Origin: SZUA-309 sp965215995
Lineage (GTDB): Bacteria > Pseudomonadota > Gammaproteobacteria > Pseudomonadales > Azotimanducaceae
Length of the DNA stretch: 64,000 nucleotides
NCBI GenBank assembly: GCA_965215995.1
Contig: OZ244128.1
Coordinates: 1,426,001 to 1,490,000 of the forward strand
Direction: 5' to 3'
Shown here: positions 62,607 to 64,000 of the stretch, piece by piece
Numbering within the stretch: the stretch's first letter is position 1
Layout of the letters: the number at the start of each line of letters is the position of its first letter
Notes under the pieces: generated by a model
The model's database searches: none
Seen by the model: the letters and a program-made list of their open reading frames with translations, nothing else
Told to the model about the DNA's origin: nothing
Position numbers and translations under genes: made by a program

Positions 62607-63821
62607 ATGGCCAAACCCACGGCAACCACGGTTCCAGCCGCCAAGCTCCGGCGCATCGCCCTGGACTCACAGGGATTGCTCAAGGCGGCGCCCTTCGGTC
62701 GCGGTAAGAACGCGACCAGAAAAGCCATCGAGACCATCGGATATGTGCAGATAGACACGATATCGGTGGTCAGCAGGGCGCACCATCATGTGTTGCACAG
62801 CCGGGTGCCTAACTACGATCCGAGCCATCTGCACCGCCTGCAGCGTGAAGGCGCCATCTTCGAGTACTGGTATCACGCTGCCGCCTACCTGCCCATGTGT
62901 GACTATCGGTTCGCTCTGCCACGAATGGAGGCGATGCGGAATCGCACCGAGCGCTGGATCCGCAGCCAGGATGATGCGCTCATGGCCGAGGTGCTTGCCC
63001 GGGTCGCTGCCGAAGGGCCACTGATGGCCCGTCAGTTCGAAGCTGCAGGCAATTCCGAATCCGGCTGGTGGAACTGGAAGCCCGCCAAGCGGGCACTGGA
63101 GCAGCTCTTCATGCAAGGCGATCTCATGGTCACGGGCAGAGACGGCTTTCAGAAGACCTACGATCTTCGTGAGCGGGTGCTGCCGGAAGGCACAGACACC
63201 CGAATGCCGGACGATGCAGAGATGGCGGCCTATCTCCTGCGCACCATGCTCCGTGCCCATGGATTCATCACGCCAAAGGAGGTGACGCACCTGCGGCGAG
63301 GCAAACCGATCCGGGAGGCACTCCAGACGCTGCTGGCAGAGTCGCTTTCCGATGGCAGCCTCATTGCCATTCGCCAGCCCTGCGGCGCGCTGGCCTACAT
63401 CGAACCGGAAAGGCTCGACTCTCGTGCGGCACCTGCGACTGCCCGAGCCGCTCTGCTCTCGCCCTTCGACAACCTGGTGATTCATCGGGATCGGGTGCAA
63501 TCCGTGTTCGATTTCGACTACCAGATCGAGTGCTACCTGAACGAGAAAGATCGCCGCTATGGCTACTACAGCTTACCCATCGCCTACCGGGATCGATTCA
63601 TCGGTCGCGCAGATTGCAAGGCACACCGACAGGAAGGCAGATTCGAAATCAAGCACCTTCACTTCGAAGAGGATGTGGATACTGGCGAAGAGGGTCTCTT
63701 GCCTGCCCTCGGCGAAGCCTTTCATCGCTACGCCTCCTTCAACGACTGCAGCGAAATCACCTTGACCCGCGCCACACCCACCGCGCTCGGCACCCCACTC
63801 TCGGCGGTCCTGGGAGCCTGA
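62607..63821 (+). CDS. ycaQ: Winged-helix DNA glycosylase YcaQ family
   Basis: 404 residues from the ATG at 62607; the frame extends upstream into tpm's antisense. Three winged-helix domains and a C-terminal beta-rich part are expected. The family active-site motif appears as QIDTISVVSRAHHHVL, where other members have QxDxxxxxxRAHH, and LSPFDNLVIHRDR is also typical. YcaQ and AlkX-type proteins unhook interstrand DNA crosslinks such as those from nitrogen mustards. An AlkX versus YcaQ-specific role is not resolved here. Confidence 0.88.
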   Translation: MAKPTATTVPAAKLRRIALDSQGLLKAAPFGRGKNATRKAIETIGYVQIDTISVVSRAHHHVLHSRVPNYDPSHLHRLQREGAIFEYWYHAAAYLPMCDYRFALPRMEAMRNRTERWIRSQDDALMAEVLARVAAEGPLMARQFEAAGNSESGWWNWKPAKRALEQLFMQGDLMVTGRDGFQKTYDLRERVLPEGTDTRMPDDAEMAAYLLRTMLRAHGFITPKEVTHLRRGKPIREALQTLLAESLSDGSLIAIRQPCGALAYIEPERLDSRAAPATARAALLSPFDNLVIHRDRVQSVFDFDYQIECYLNEKDRRYGYYSLPIAYRDRFIGRADCKAHRQEGRFEIKHLHFEEDVDTGEEGLLPALGEAFHRYASFNDCSEITLTRATPTALGTPLSAVLGA

Positions 63822-63870
63822 TCAGACGAGGGCTGTGCTGATTTCCGGCACAGCGCCGAGTCTCGCCCAC

Positions 63871-63926
63871 GTTCAGAAACCGTTCATTCCCGATTCAGAG
63901 CCGGTTCAGTACGCCAGACCTATTCT
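63871..63926 (+). promoter_or_regulatory. Four 11-bp-spaced RTTCA direct repeats and a -10 box
   Basis: GTTCAG (63871), GTTCAT (63882), ATTCAG (63893) and GTTCAG (63904) have starts exactly 11 bp apart, the spacing used by OmpR-family regulators. TATTCT at 63921-63926 lies 11 bp after the last repeat, where an activator would replace the -35 box. The pattern resembles the CreB/BlrB tag TTCAC-N6-TTCAC. The downstream gene starts at 63960. Confidence 0.65.
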
Positions 63927-63959
63927 GGGCTCCACATTGACGAAGTCATGGAGGAACCC

Positions 63960-64000
63960 ATGCGTAGAACGAGCACTCACAAGCGTACCAACAAGAAGCG
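63960..64000 (+). CDS. Unknown gene, first 13 codons only
   Basis: The window ends inside this gene. GGAGG lies about 6 nt before the ATG at 63960; an in-frame ATG at 63948 has no site. The visible peptide MRRTSTHKRTNKK is strongly basic, compatible with a signal-peptide n-region or a basic cytoplasmic protein. The upstream four-repeat promoter suggests control by a two-component system. No function can be assigned. Confidence 0.55.
   Translation, partial: MRRTSTHKRTNKK

Overview
The window reads as a GC-rich chromosome segment of a gammaproteobacterium. Lineage markers are ZipA, a full Ccm system I cytochrome c maturation cluster with CcmI, BolA, TtcA, YheU, PpnN, TrhO, the YbbA-YbbP-TesA group and a DUF1244 protein. 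I see no rRNA, intact tRNA, transposase, phage gene or CRISPR array. Most of it is a densely packed housekeeping core with many 4-bp start/stop overlaps; the unusual content sits in a few intergenic stretches and accessory genes. The genus cannot be named from this sequence alone.

Layout. 1-9 kb: the end of an M16 peptidase, dinG, an acetoacetyl-CoA synthetase, an SLT-type lipoprotein, ligA and zipA. 9-13 kb: smc, then a long hairpin element and a GntR/FadR-type regulator. 13.8-24.2 kb: a leftward unit that starts with a TonB-dependent receptor and ppnN and runs through ccmA-B-C-D-E-F-G-H-I with overlapping genes. 24.3-25.1 kb: a small secreted DUF11-like protein and YheU. 25.3-32.6 kb: a TorR/ArcA-like response regulator, an array of 19-bp tandem repeats, and a 2113-residue kinase carrying Ser/Thr kinase, AAA/TPR, GAF, PAS, HisKA, HATPase, receiver and HPt domains. 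32.6-40.8 kb: ttcA, a frameshifted ybbP, ybbA, tesA, trhO, bolA, a PP2C phosphatase and yaaA, bounded by two more copies of the hairpin element. 40.9-51.8 kb: terC, DUF1244, lepB, a Qnr-like pentapeptide protein, an FKBP lipoprotein, prc, lon (with a sigma-32-like promoter) and an SLC13-type permease. 51.8-55.7 kb: a divergent aromatic-catabolism-like cluster (VOC dioxygenase, FAD monooxygenase, TetR, fumarylacetoacetase-family hydrolase). 55.7-64 kb: a tiny basic ORF, a HAD phosphatase, acnA, a voltage-gated-type K+ channel with a zinc ribbon, hsp20 (sigma-32-like promoter), an alpha/beta hydrolase, tpm, ycaQ and the first codons of a gene behind four 11-bp direct repeats.

The strongest candidate for something undescribed is the hairpin family at 12876-13032, 32645-32798 and 40657-40797. 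Each copy has perfectly paired arms (31, 23 and 23 bp) around a 95-108 nt core. The core edges are shared by all three copies, while the arm sequences differ between copies and still pair perfectly. All three lie just behind gene ends. The second candidate is the response regulator, 19-bp repeat array and giant Ser/Thr/His kinase locus, which looks like a complete phosphorelay. Other items worth checking are the ybbP frameshift, the chromosomal Qnr homologue, the coupling of ppnN and a TonB receptor to the ccm genes, and the OmpR-type direct repeats at the right edge.
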